Positions 17,041 to 23,495 of a stretch of DNA of 29,017 nt are shown here, piece after piece (the stretch's first letter is position 1; every line of letters begins with the position of its first letter). This DNA is from a virus, in IMG/VR virus record IMGVR_UViG_3300023174_000511, positions 1 to 29,017 of that record, one strand, 5' to 3'. The translations under genes were made by a program, and so were the position numbers. Under the pieces are notes generated by a model that had not been told where the DNA came from, searched no databases, and worked only from the letters and a program-made list of their open reading frames with translations.

Positions 17041-17043
17041 GTA
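17038..17043 (+). promoter_or_regulatory. Candidate variant late promoter (TAAGTA) for gp16
   Basis: GATAAGTAATACTATG: TAAGTA is 5 nt before the gp16 ATG and includes the gp4 TAA stop. It is one base from the TAAATA core and has the same spacing. No Shine-Dalgarno precedes gp16, which makes this element or coupling to gp4 the only visible start signal. Confidence 0.4.
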
Positions 17044-17048
17044 ATACT

Positions 17049-17528
17049 ATGACAAAGAAACTTGAAGAATTATTTAATTTAGACGAAGCTTCCCCAAAAG
17101 TAGAAATTGCGCCTGTTCCTGAAAAAATTCACACAGAAGTAAACAGCCTAGACGACAGCTATAAAGCTGTTGCTGAAATTACCAAAGGGCTTCCTCAAAT
17201 TAAAGAACTTGATAGCTTAGATGATAGCGAACTTGATGGGCTTGCGGCAAAAGCAGAAGAAGCCTACGACAACCTAATGGATCTAGGCATGAACGTAGAA
17301 GTGCGTTATGCTAGCCGTATTTTTGAAGTGGCAAGTTCTATGATGGGCAATGCTATTACTGCAAAAACAGCTAAAATTGATAAAAAATTAAAAGCTATCG
17401 ATCTTCAAATGAAGAAATATAAGATAGACAAAGATAACAACGAAGATCCAAACGATGTGTTAAACGGCCAGGGTTACATCATTACAGATCGAAACGAGTT
17501 ACTGAAAAAATTGGGTCAAAAGGACTAA
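17049..17528 (+). CDS. gp16: Terminase small subunit gp16
   Basis: A 159-residue protein matching T4 gp16 (164 residues) in size, position before the gp17 region and layout: an acidic N-terminal part, a central helical hairpin (LAAKAEEAYDNLMDLGMNVEVRYASRIFEVASSMMGNAITAKTAK in register with the T4 oligomerisation helices), a Lys-rich helix, and a C-terminal ITDRNELLKKLGQ motif comparable to the T4 PTELMDEIG. It regulates gp17 ATPase and recognises DNA for packaging. Here it is separated from gp17 by three genes, whereas in T4 they are adjacent. Confidence 0.75.
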   Translation: MTKKLEELFNLDEASPKVEIAPVPEKIHTEVNSLDDSYKAVAEITKGLPQIKELDSLDDSELDGLAAKAEEAYDNLMDLGMNVEVRYASRIFEVASSMMGNAITAKTAKIDKKLKAIDLQMKKYKIDKDNNEDPNDVLNGQGYIITDRNELLKKLGQKD

Positions 17529-17531
17529 ATA
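17526..17531 (+). promoter_or_regulatory. Late promoter core (TAAATA) nested in gp16 stop codon
   Basis: The TAA stop of gp16 (17526-17528) is the first half of TAAATA, and 5 nt later comes the ATG at 17537 (ACTAAATACACGTATG). The predicted transcript starts at that ATG. Confidence 0.65.
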
Positions 17532-17536
17532 CACGT

Positions 17537-18127
17537 ATGAAAAGTTTCAAAGACTACCTTGCCGAGAGCAAAAAAACATACCCTTTTAAAATAAGGGTAG
17601 CAGGTGATTTGCCTGAAAGTTTTGAGTCAAAGCTCAAAGAACAACTAGCTGGTGCTGGTGTGTTGAGTTTTGAAAAAACTGGTAAAACACCAATTCAAAC
17701 ACAACCAATGGAATTTCCAGAGTTAAAAAATTGTGAAGTACACATGTACGAAGTAACATGCGAATATCCAATTACTACACCTGAAGTTACAGAAGGTGTA
17801 AAAGCACTAGGATTAGATGAAGCTCACTTTAAAGTAAGAAACAGCAATGATCATACAGAAGATGATGTTGCTGAATTTTCACTTGAACCAAGCGGTGAGT
17901 CATTATTAGAAGATCCATTATATTCAGAAGCTGCAAAAGTAAAAGTAAAAAATTACTTTGGCGACGACTTTAACAAGAGTTTCTTAAAAGATTTAGAAAA
18001 GACTGCCAAGCAACGTAAGAAAGATGGCCCGTCTGAATACAAATTACCTAAAACAAAAACTGACAAAGCGGGATCCAATGGTCCTATGACTAAGGTAAGT
18101 AACCCAGATCCACGCAAAGGAAAATAA
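17537..18127 (+). CDS. Late protein with capsid-targeting-like N-terminus
   Basis: A 196-residue protein of unknown function. It begins MKSFKDYLAES, closely like the T4 capsid targeting sequence MKTYQEFIAE that directs internal proteins into the prohead. The next ~80 residues (FKIRVAGDLPESFESKLKEQL, TPIQTQPMEFPELKNCEVHMYEV, YPITTPEVTEGVKALG) read as a compact alpha/beta domain. The C-terminal ~50 residues are Lys/Pro/Gly-rich and disordered. Similar proteins occur near head genes of marine T4-like phages by my recollection. A prohead core, internal head or portal-associated role is inference. Start fixed by the leaderless-type promoter; no SD. Confidence 0.7.
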   Translation: MKSFKDYLAESKKTYPFKIRVAGDLPESFESKLKEQLAGAGVLSFEKTGKTPIQTQPMEFPELKNCEVHMYEVTCEYPITTPEVTEGVKALGLDEAHFKVRNSNDHTEDDVAEFSLEPSGESLLEDPLYSEAAKVKVKNYFGDDFNKSFLKDLEKTAKQRKKDGPSEYKLPKTKTDKAGSNGPMTKVSNPDPRKGK

Positions 18128-18130
18128 AAC

Positions 18131-18898
18131 ATGAATTTTCAAGACCTACTAAGCAGAATGAAAGAATTGGACCAACCGTCCCAGTCAGCTGCTATACAAT
18201 CGGCACCTGTTGAAGAGTGCGGTTCTCCTATGATGGGAGCCACTGCACCAGAACAGCCACATACTCCACCATCAATGAGTATCAACTTAAACGCACAGGG
18301 TCTTGAAGATATCGAAGATCTAATGGCGTTGATCAAACAAGTAAATCCAGACATGAACAAAGAACCAATCGATGCAATGTTGCCATCATTGATTCCACCT
18401 GGACCAAGCATTACAAGTATTAAACCAGAACTTCCACCGCTAAAGATGCTTCCTGATTTTGATAAAGAACCAGAAGGCGAGCCAATGGACATTCCAGCAC
18501 CAGATTCTATGAACAAACATAGCGAACCTGATGCTGATAACATGGGCGGTCCAAGCGACAATGATGCTGATAACAAAGGCGATGGTATTTCTAAAGCTCA
18601 AGGCGACATAGATAACGATGGTGATCATGACATGGATGATCATGAAGCTGAAAAAGACGAGCCAGAAGAAAAAGAAGAAGAAGCATTTGGAAATTCTGCT
18701 CCTGGCGACGCAGGCCCAGATTACAAAGACGTTGATGCTGCTGTTCCAGATGGCAACGACATGCACAAACCTAAACAGATGTACAAGCACAATTACAAAG
18801 GCGGTGACAATCCTATGTCCATGCCTGAAAGCGATTTACGATCAATGATTCGTGCTGAACTACTACAAAGATTAGCAGAAGCTAAAGGAGCAAAATAA
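18131..18898 (+). CDS. Acidic low-complexity late protein with Ca-binding-like loop
   Basis: A 255-residue acidic protein, largely disordered. Order: a short N-terminal helix (MNFQDLLSRMKELDQ), a Pro/Ser/Met-rich linker, PSMSINLNAQGLEDIEDLMALIKQVNP as the one clearly folded helix, a Pro-rich stretch, an Asp/Glu/Lys-rich region (bases ~18480-18680), then a C-terminal helix (DLRSMIRAELLQRLAEAKG). At 18605-18640 it has D-x-D-x-DG-x-x-D-x-x-D, an EF-hand/dockerin-type calcium loop. It has an AAGGA Shine-Dalgarno and lies 3 nt after the previous gene. Function unknown; a scaffold or internal head role is possible from acidity and neighbours. Confidence 0.7.
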   Translation: MNFQDLLSRMKELDQPSQSAAIQSAPVEECGSPMMGATAPEQPHTPPSMSINLNAQGLEDIEDLMALIKQVNPDMNKEPIDAMLPSLIPPGPSITSIKPELPPLKMLPDFDKEPEGEPMDIPAPDSMNKHSEPDADNMGGPSDNDADNKGDGISKAQGDIDNDGDHDMDDHEAEKDEPEEKEEEAFGNSAPGDAGPDYKDVDAAVPDGNDMHKPKQMYKHNYKGGDNPMSMPESDLRSMIRAELLQRLAEAKGAK

Positions 18899-19341
18899 TG
18901 GCAGATTTATACGGCGTAACAGCGGCAGGCACATCAGTAGCTATTGATGCTAATGCTAGAAAATTAGTAGGCGATGGAGCATCGGGTGTAGGACCATACA
19001 CAAGTTTTGGCACACCAACACTACAGGCAATCAAAATTATTTCTGCAACTATAAATTTTTCTACTTCATATAGTACCGCTAACAGTAATTTTTCAAAAGC
19101 AGTTAGAGCACTACAGGATGAAGCCGAGATTTATTATGTAGGTATCCCGGCAGCAACAGGAACTGGATTTGTTGCCCTAGTAAACTTAAATAAAACCGAT
19201 TCAGGTGACGGTTTTGGTGCATCAACAAACTTTAATGGATCTTATGAAAACATTGAAGACACTATTCGTGCAGCATTAGGCACAGCAGAAGACGATGTTA
19301 CCGTAACTAATGTTGCACTTACTGGTTTAACATTTGCTTAA
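18898..19341 (+). CDS. Small virion-like hypothetical protein
   Basis: A 147-residue protein, Ala/Thr/Gly/Ser-rich and with few Lys or Arg, the composition of a beta-rich virion component. An IKIISATINFS strand, a helix with SNFSKAVRALQDEAEIYYVGIPA, and a C-terminal AEDDVTVTNVALTGLTF strand are visible. I do not recognise the family. It has an AGGAG Shine-Dalgarno just before the preceding stop and overlaps that gene by one base; it is the last gene before a strong terminator. Expression with gp16-region late genes suggests a minor head or head-tail protein. Confidence 0.65.
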   Translation: MADLYGVTAAGTSVAIDANARKLVGDGASGVGPYTSFGTPTLQAIKIISATINFSTSYSTANSNFSKAVRALQDEAEIYYVGIPAATGTGFVALVNLNKTDSGDGFGASTNFNGSYENIEDTIRAALGTAEDDVTVTNVALTGLTFA

Positions 19342-19358
19342 ATCTAATATAAGCACTC

Positions 19359-19385
19359 AATAGGCTCTTCGGAGCCTATTTTTTT
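19359..19385 (+). terminator. Rho-independent terminator with TTCG loop
   Basis: A 9-bp stem AATAGGCTC / GAGCCTATT closed by a TTCG tetraloop, followed by TTTTT. It ends the gp16-region unit. The gp17 promoter begins two bases after the T tract. Confidence 0.93.
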
Positions 19386-19388
19386 CAG

Positions 19389-19394
19389 TAAATA
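19389..19394 (+). promoter_or_regulatory. Late promoter core (TAAATA) for gp17
   Basis: CAGTAAATATAGTATG: TAAATA with 4 nt before the ATG at 19399, one shorter than the usual 5. It lies directly against the preceding terminator T tract. The predicted start is at or one base inside the ATG, so leaderless translation is the simplest reading, though a start 1-2 nt upstream is possible. Confidence 0.6.
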
Positions 19395-19398
19395 TAGT

Positions 19399-20985
19399 AT
19401 GGCAAAATCACTTGACGGCGTTTTAATCAAAAAAGCACATGCTCCTCAAAAGTATACCCTTGAGGAAGTACAGCATTTAGAAGCATGTATGGACCCTGTT
19501 ACGGGGCCGCTATACTTTGCTAAGAACTTCTTAAAAATTCAACATCCTGTGCGAGGATCAATTCCGTTTGTTCCTTACGATTATCAAGAGAAGCTAATTG
19601 AAGCCTATCATGATCATAAACAGACTATTGCAATGTTACCGCGTCAGATGGGTAAGACTACCTGTGCGTGTGCATACTTGCTATGGTACACAATGTTTGT
19701 ACCTGAAGCACAAGTTCTAATTGCTGCTCACAAATATGAAGGTGCGCAGGACATTATGAATCGTTATCGCTTTGGTTACGAGAACCTTCCTGACTTTATC
19801 CGTGCTGGTGTTTATTCTTATAATAGAAACACCATTGAATATGATAACGGAGCACGTATACAAGCGGTAACAACTACAGAAAATACAGGCCGTGGTAAAT
19901 CTCTTTCATTGATCTATTGCGATGAGTTTGCGTTCGTGCAACCTCCAGAAAAAGCCCGTGAATTTTGGACTGCATTATCTCCAACACTATCAACCGGTGG
20001 TAAATGTATTATTACATCAACACCAAACTCAGACGAAGATCAGTTTGCTCTTATTTGGACTGAAGCTAACAAAAAGTTTGACGAATTTGGCAACGAATCA
20101 AAATTAGGTCAAAACGGATTTTATAGTTACTTTGCACACTGGGCAGAACACCCGGATCGAGACGAAGAGTGGGCTAAAGTAGAACGCAGTAAAATTGGCG
20201 AGGAACGATTCCGTCGAGAGTTTGATTGCGAATTCTTGATCTTTGACGAAACTCTAATCAATGCAGTAAAACTAGCAGAAATGAAAGGAGTTGAACCCAT
20301 GATGTCAATGGGACAAACTCGCTGGTATAAAGATGTTGATCCTAAGGCAACCTATCTAATAGCGTTAGACCCTAGTTTAGGTACTGGTGGCGATAACGGT
20401 GCTATTCAGGTGTTTGAAATGCCTAGTATGACACAAGTTGCAGAGTGGTACCATAACCTAACTCCTGTACAAAATCAAGTAAAACATCTAAAAGAGATCT
20501 GTACCTATATCAAAACTAGAGGTGAAGAACGAGGTGGAAATCCGCAGATTTATTATTCTGTAGAAAACAATACACTCGGCGAATCAGCACTTATTTGTAT
20601 ACAAAATATCGGTGAAGACCAATTTCCTGGGCTGTTCCTAAGCGAGCCTATACGTAAAGGACATGTTAGAAGATTCCGCAAAGGGTTTAATACTACACAT
20701 AAGACCAAGATTGCTGCCTGTAGTCAATTAAAGCACCTAGTTGAAACCAAACAAATGAAGATCAATTCAAAGCCTTTGATTTCAGAGTTTAAAAACTATG
20801 TGGCACACGGTATTGGATTTGGGGCAAAAACAGGCGAACACGACGACCTAGTATCCGCTACCCTGCTGATTATACGTATGGCAGAAATCCTAGCAGACTG
20901 GGATCCTAAGATTTACGAAAAAATGACAGAAAGAATATCCGAAGATCAGATGCCAATGCCGATCTTTGTATCAAGCATAATGTGA
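19399..20985 (+). CDS. gp17: Terminase large subunit gp17
   Basis: The DNA-packaging motor: N-terminal ATPase and C-terminal nuclease, docking on the portal. Walker A is PRQMGKT at 81-87; Walker B is LIYCDEFAF at 171-179, with the catalytic D175-E176; the coupling motif is TSTPN at 207-210. The nuclease domain opens with LIALDPSLG (D324) and carries a VENNTLGE motif and a late GEHDDLVSATLL with the third acidic position. All motifs are intact. At 528 residues it is shorter than T4 gp17 (610), mostly at the N-terminus. It is transcribed from its own late promoter and separated from gp16 by three genes and a terminator. Its TGA stop abuts the next promoter. Confidence 0.96.
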   Translation: MAKSLDGVLIKKAHAPQKYTLEEVQHLEACMDPVTGPLYFAKNFLKIQHPVRGSIPFVPYDYQEKLIEAYHDHKQTIAMLPRQMGKTTCACAYLLWYTMFVPEAQVLIAAHKYEGAQDIMNRYRFGYENLPDFIRAGVYSYNRNTIEYDNGARIQAVTTTENTGRGKSLSLIYCDEFAFVQPPEKAREFWTALSPTLSTGGKCIITSTPNSDEDQFALIWTEANKKFDEFGNESKLGQNGFYSYFAHWAEHPDRDEEWAKVERSKIGEERFRREFDCEFLIFDETLINAVKLAEMKGVEPMMSMGQTRWYKDVDPKATYLIALDPSLGTGGDNGAIQVFEMPSMTQVAEWYHNLTPVQNQVKHLKEICTYIKTRGEERGGNPQIYYSVENNTLGESALICIQNIGEDQFPGLFLSEPIRKGHVRRFRKGFNTTHKTKIAACSQLKHLVETKQMKINSKPLISEFKNYVAHGIGFGAKTGEHDDLVSATLLIIRMAEILADWDPKIYEKMTERISEDQMPMPIFVSSIM

Positions 20986-20991
20986 TAAATA
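20986..20991 (+). promoter_or_regulatory. Late promoter core (GATAAATA) after gp17 stop
   Basis: TGATAAATATAACTATG: TAAATA immediately follows the gp17 TGA and precedes the ATG at 20997 by 5 nt. It also decides the start: the upstream in-frame GTG at 20982 lies before the predicted transcript. Confidence 0.68.
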
Positions 20992-20996
20992 TAACT

Positions 20997-22814
20997 ATGG
21001 ACGCAACAGATAATATAGCCAACGATTTATTCTTTAAAATTAGAAGCCGTTTTCAAGGGCTTAAATTAGGCGCCGCTACAGGTGTTACTACAATCAACCC
21101 TGAAGAGGCTAGATTTTTTGATTTTGATTACATGGAGGGTGAAACACCTATCGGACATGTAAGTATCAGTCTTGCTGAAGATAATTCCATGAAGGTTTAT
21201 TTTTCAACAAATATTACAGAATCAATGGATCTTGTACAAAAGAAAAATTGGTACGGATTTTTAAGAGAATTGAGACAGTTCGCAAAAAGACGTCTTATGA
21301 GTTTTGACACTAGAGATATTTCTAAAGATAATCTTGATAAAAGAGATTATGCTTTCCTCAGTCAAAACGCAATTCCTAAGCAAACAACAGCGCCAACTAT
21401 ACAAGCCCCAGTCGGAGAAAGCATTATGAGTGAAAGTCAACTATATGGTAACAAACATGTCAGTTACCAAAAGTTAGAAGATACACGTTTAATTATTAAA
21501 CACAGTCAAGCACTAGCAGATGATATGCAACCTGGTGCTAGAAGCAGACACATTTCTGGACTATTTGTTGAGAACGGTGACGGTGAACGTTTTAAATATC
21601 CTTTCATTCACCTAGCTGGCGCTCGTGCAATGCAACGACATGTGGCCAATGGCGGCAAACCATACGACGAAATTGGCGAAAGCATCATCAACATGAGTGA
21701 AGAAATTGCACAATTAAAGAGTTTTAGTAATTATGTAGTTCGCAACGATCTTATGAATAGCAATACTAACAGTATTGTTGAACGCGGCTCTGAGGCATTA
21801 AATAATCTCCGTGAACAAATCAAGGCATTGAGCAAACAAAGTCACTACGAAGCATATAGAGAAAGTTTCCAGGCAAGACAACCAATGGAAGTTCCACAAG
21901 AAGTTGCAGAAGACTTCACTGAAAAATTCACAATTAGAAACTTTAAAGAAGATATTAAATCAGTATTCCCTGTGTTATACAGATTGATGCAGGAAGATAA
22001 TACCATAGGCTATGACGACATAGTCGCGATGACTTCGAAAGATGAAATCCAAGTAGAAGAATTAAAAGACACTCCACTAGATCCGTTTGCTCGTTTTGAA
22101 CATTGGGCAATGACTCTCGGCGAAGAAAGTTCAATCCAAAGTCAAGATCCAGAAGAGCAAAGGATTGCAGTACAACAATTGCAAAAATTAGTTGGCCAGC
22201 ATTTTCCAGCAGGCGATCAAGGCAGCAATGCTATATCAAGTTTAGACGGCATTATAAATGATCCACGTTTAGAACAAGCAATTAAACAACAGGCAAAAGA
22301 CGAAGGCGATGATTCTTGTGTTAGAGGGTTAGTAAAAGACTGGTTAGAATCTAACGCACCAGACGTACTAGAACAACTAGACTTTGGTGATTACCAAGAA
22401 GAAGAACCGCAAGCCGGTGCAGAAGAACCTGCGCCCGAAGAAGTTCCACAAGAAGCCGCCGATAGTGATGATGACAATTCTCCACCGTGGGATACTGACG
22501 ATGAAGAAAAGTCAAATTTTAAAAAGCCCAACAACCCAAATCGATCAGGCCAAGACAGTGCTAGAGCATTGGCACAAAAAGGCATGAAACAACAGATGAA
22601 TGTTCAAGAAGTTGCAGAATTTATTCACAGCTTTTATGATAAAGATTCAGGCACATTCCCTAAAGGCCCAGAAGGCGTTGCCACAATGGTAGGCAAGAAA
22701 TTTGGTGAACAGGCAGAACATGTTGCTCGTAAGATGGTAGAAAGAATGGCTCCACAACAGGCAAGTCCAGAAGTTTCCGAACTAGCAAGAATTAAAGAAC
22801 TTGCTCGTTGGTAA
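20997..22814 (+). CDS. Large late protein of unknown function (605 aa)
   Basis: I do not recognise this family. The N-terminal ~110 residues (NDLFFKIRSRFQGLKLG, EEARFFDFDYMEG, GHVSISLAEDNSMKVYFS, WYGFLRELRQFAKRRLMSFDTRD) form a compact domain. A middle region (~135-390) has SQLYGNKHVSYQKLEDTRLIIKH, FKYPFIHLAGARAMQRHVANGG and long helices. An acidic Pro/Glu/Asp linker follows (~465-505), then a C-terminal domain with VQEVAEFIHSFYDKDSGTFPKGP and a helix of Ala/Arg/Glu. No catalytic motif stands out. The ATG fits a leaderless late promoter; it is the sole gene before a terminator. Late timing next to gp17 suggests a virion or packaging-associated protein. Confidence 0.75.
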   Translation: MDATDNIANDLFFKIRSRFQGLKLGAATGVTTINPEEARFFDFDYMEGETPIGHVSISLAEDNSMKVYFSTNITESMDLVQKKNWYGFLRELRQFAKRRLMSFDTRDISKDNLDKRDYAFLSQNAIPKQTTAPTIQAPVGESIMSESQLYGNKHVSYQKLEDTRLIIKHSQALADDMQPGARSRHISGLFVENGDGERFKYPFIHLAGARAMQRHVANGGKPYDEIGESIINMSEEIAQLKSFSNYVVRNDLMNSNTNSIVERGSEALNNLREQIKALSKQSHYEAYRESFQARQPMEVPQEVAEDFTEKFTIRNFKEDIKSVFPVLYRLMQEDNTIGYDDIVAMTSKDEIQVEELKDTPLDPFARFEHWAMTLGEESSIQSQDPEEQRIAVQQLQKLVGQHFPAGDQGSNAISSLDGIINDPRLEQAIKQQAKDEGDDSCVRGLVKDWLESNAPDVLEQLDFGDYQEEEPQAGAEEPAPEEVPQEAADSDDDNSPPWDTDDEEKSNFKKPNNPNRSGQDSARALAQKGMKQQMNVQEVAEFIHSFYDKDSGTFPKGPEGVATMVGKKFGEQAEHVARKMVERMAPQQASPEVSELARIKELARW

Positions 22815-22831
22815 AGGTTGTTCGTAGCAGT

Positions 22832-22852
22832 TAGAGTTGATTAGGAACTCTA
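22832..22852. other. 7-bp inverted repeat upstream of terminator
   Basis: TAGAGTT at 22832-22838 and AACTCTA at 22846-22852 form a perfect 7-bp stem with a 7-nt loop. There is no T tract. It lies between the 605-residue gene and its terminator and may stabilise the 3' end of the transcript. Confidence 0.4.
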
Positions 22853-22859
22853 TTAGATT

Positions 22860-22882
22860 GGGCACTTAGGTGCCCTTTCTTT
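22860..22882 (+). terminator. Rho-independent terminator
   Basis: Stem GGGCAC / GTGCCC (22860-22865 with 22870-22875), loop TTAG, followed by TTTCTTTT. It closes the gp17-side transcription unit and separates late from replication genes. Confidence 0.85.
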
Positions 22883-22916
22883 TGGCTAAATGAAATTAAA
22901 CTTTTGTGTAAACTTT

Positions 22917-22981
22917 TTGTCTTACTAGAGCGTTATATATATACGCAGGGAAGATTCTTTGCGTACAACAACATAAAGGAA
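22917..22981 (+). promoter_or_regulatory. AT-rich promoter region and 5' UTR hairpin of secreted-peptide gene
   Basis: A weak sigma70-like pair is visible (TTGTCT at 22917-22922 with an AT-rich TATATA tract at 22934-22943). In the leader, TACGCA at 22942-22947 pairs with TGCGTA at 22960-22965, with AAG/CTT pairing inside the loop. AAAGGAA at 22975-22981 is a good Shine-Dalgarno for the ATG at 22990. No TAAATA late core is present. The rest of the 175-bp gap holds only the inverted repeat and terminator listed above. Confidence 0.4.
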
Positions 22982-22989
22982 ACTTTAAA

Positions 22990-23181
22990 ATGAAATCAGT
23001 AATCGCAATCATTGTATCAGCATTCGCATTGTCCGCTTTCGCAGCAGACGCCCCAAAAGCACCAGAAGCTGCTAAACCAGCTGCATCTGCTCCAGCCAAG
23101 GAGGCAGCTAAGCCTGCAAAAAGCGAACCTGCTAAGAAAGACGCACCTAAAGCAGACACAAAAGCCGCTACTACTAAGTAA
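22990..23181 (+). CDS. Small secreted Ala/Lys/Pro-rich protein
   Basis: A 63-residue precursor. Residues 1-18 are a classical Sec signal peptide: M-K-S, hydrophobic core IAIIVSAFAL, and A-F-A before the likely cut at A18/A19. There is no lipobox. The 45-residue mature part is almost only Ala, Lys, Pro, Glu and Asp, unstructured and rich in Lys. Export to the periplasm is the clear prediction; function is not. Such small Ala/Pro/Lys proteins are common in Betaproteobacteria, so host acquisition is possible. It has its own leader and strong SD and is not in the late-promoter style. Confidence 0.75.
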   Translation: MKSVIAIIVSAFALSAFAADAPKAPEAAKPAASAPAKEAAKPAKSEPAKKDAPKADTKAATTK

Positions 23182-23185
23182 TTTT

Positions 23186-23359
23186 GGAGTAGAAGATAGT
23201 GACCTCATTATTGATGATGAGGTCACATTTGGCCGTAATCGAAAAGCTGGCGAGTTTGGTAAGATAGTTCATGAAGATGAATTATCAGACCATGTAAAAT
23301 TTAGATTATGGTTGGCTAGGCAATTAGCATTAGCAAAATATAAGGAAAAGTGGGCATGA
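23186..23359 (+). CDS. ORF with coding character but no start codon
   Basis: The frame that follows the secreted-peptide stop reads VEDSDLIIDDEVTFGRNRKA, then GEFGKIVHEDELSDHVKFRL and WLARQLALAKYKEKWA. This looks like real protein: a charged N-terminus and an amphipathic helix. It ends at a TGA inside the loop of a terminator, as real last genes do. The frame contains no ATG, GTG, TTG or CTG near its beginning; GGAG at 23186-23189 is a possible Shine-Dalgarno, and a GTG at 23199 is in another frame. Options are a rare start codon, +1 frameshifting from the secreted-peptide ORF, a 1-2 nt indel, or a decayed gene. A 10-bp hairpin lies at its beginning. The left boundary is approximate. Confidence 0.5.
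   Translation, partial: GVEDSDLIIDDEVTFGRNRKAGEFGKIVHEDELSDHVKFRLWLARQLALAKYKEKWA
23199..23226 (+). promoter_or_regulatory. Perfect 10-bp hairpin at start of startless ORF
   Basis: GTGACCTCAT (23199-23208) pairs perfectly with ATGAGGTCAC (23217-23226) around an 8-nt loop. There is no T tract, so it is not a simple terminator. It lies 17 nt after the stop of the secreted peptide and just after a GGAG, where it could sequester a start site or stimulate recoding. Confidence 0.6.
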
Positions 23360-23375
23360 CCCGCTTTTTCTTTTG
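23346..23375 (+). terminator. Rho-independent terminator overlapping stop codon
   Basis: Stem AAAAGTGGG / CCCGCTTTT (23346-23354 with 23360-23368, one G-T pair) with loop CATGA, followed by a T-rich run. The TGA stop of the startless ORF overlaps the loop and the first base of the 3' arm, which supports that frame being (or having been) a gene. Confidence 0.8.
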
Positions 23376-23407
23376 GTAAGATATAATCAAAAATAAACAG
23401 AAATCCT

Positions 23408-23436
23408 TTGACTTTACTAAATAAAAAGCGCATAAT
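23408..23436 (+). promoter_or_regulatory. Sigma70-like promoter for gp32
   Basis: TTGACT at 23408-23413 and CATAAT at 23431-23436 with a 17-bp spacer match the sigma70 consensus at five of six positions each. A TAAATA (23418-23423) lies inside the spacer and could add late transcription. The predicted transcript has a leader of about 50 nt ending in AGGAGG (23481-23486). Confidence 0.65.
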
Positions 23437-23451
23437 AAAACATGTGCATAA

Positions 23452-23495
23452 GGCATATAAAACATTTTAAGGCATAACATAGGAGGCATATAAAA
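23452..23495 (+). repeat. Direct repeats in gp32 leader
   Basis: GGCATATAAAA occurs at 23452-23462 and again at 23485-23495, with the second copy spanning from the SD to the start codon. A partial copy AGGCATAA lies at 23470-23477. The leader is A/T-rich and weakly structured, the kind of RNA that T4 gp32 binds cooperatively to repress its own translation. The autoregulatory role is inference. Confidence 0.5.

Noticed and set aside
18618-18848. Lys-rich 76-residue frame inside the acidic late protein gene
   Set aside because: It is the +1 shadow of a GAA/GAT-rich tract with no SD of its own.
20982-20996. GTG start five codons upstream for the 605-residue protein
   Set aside because: It overlaps the gp17 stop and contains the promoter itself; the ATG at 20997 has the window's usual spacing.
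23012-23180. Frame +1 reading of the secreted-peptide gene from an ATG at 23012
   Set aside because: Its Gln/His/Leu-rich sequence is the shadow of an Ala/Lys/Pro-coding region; only the part after the stop looks like protein.
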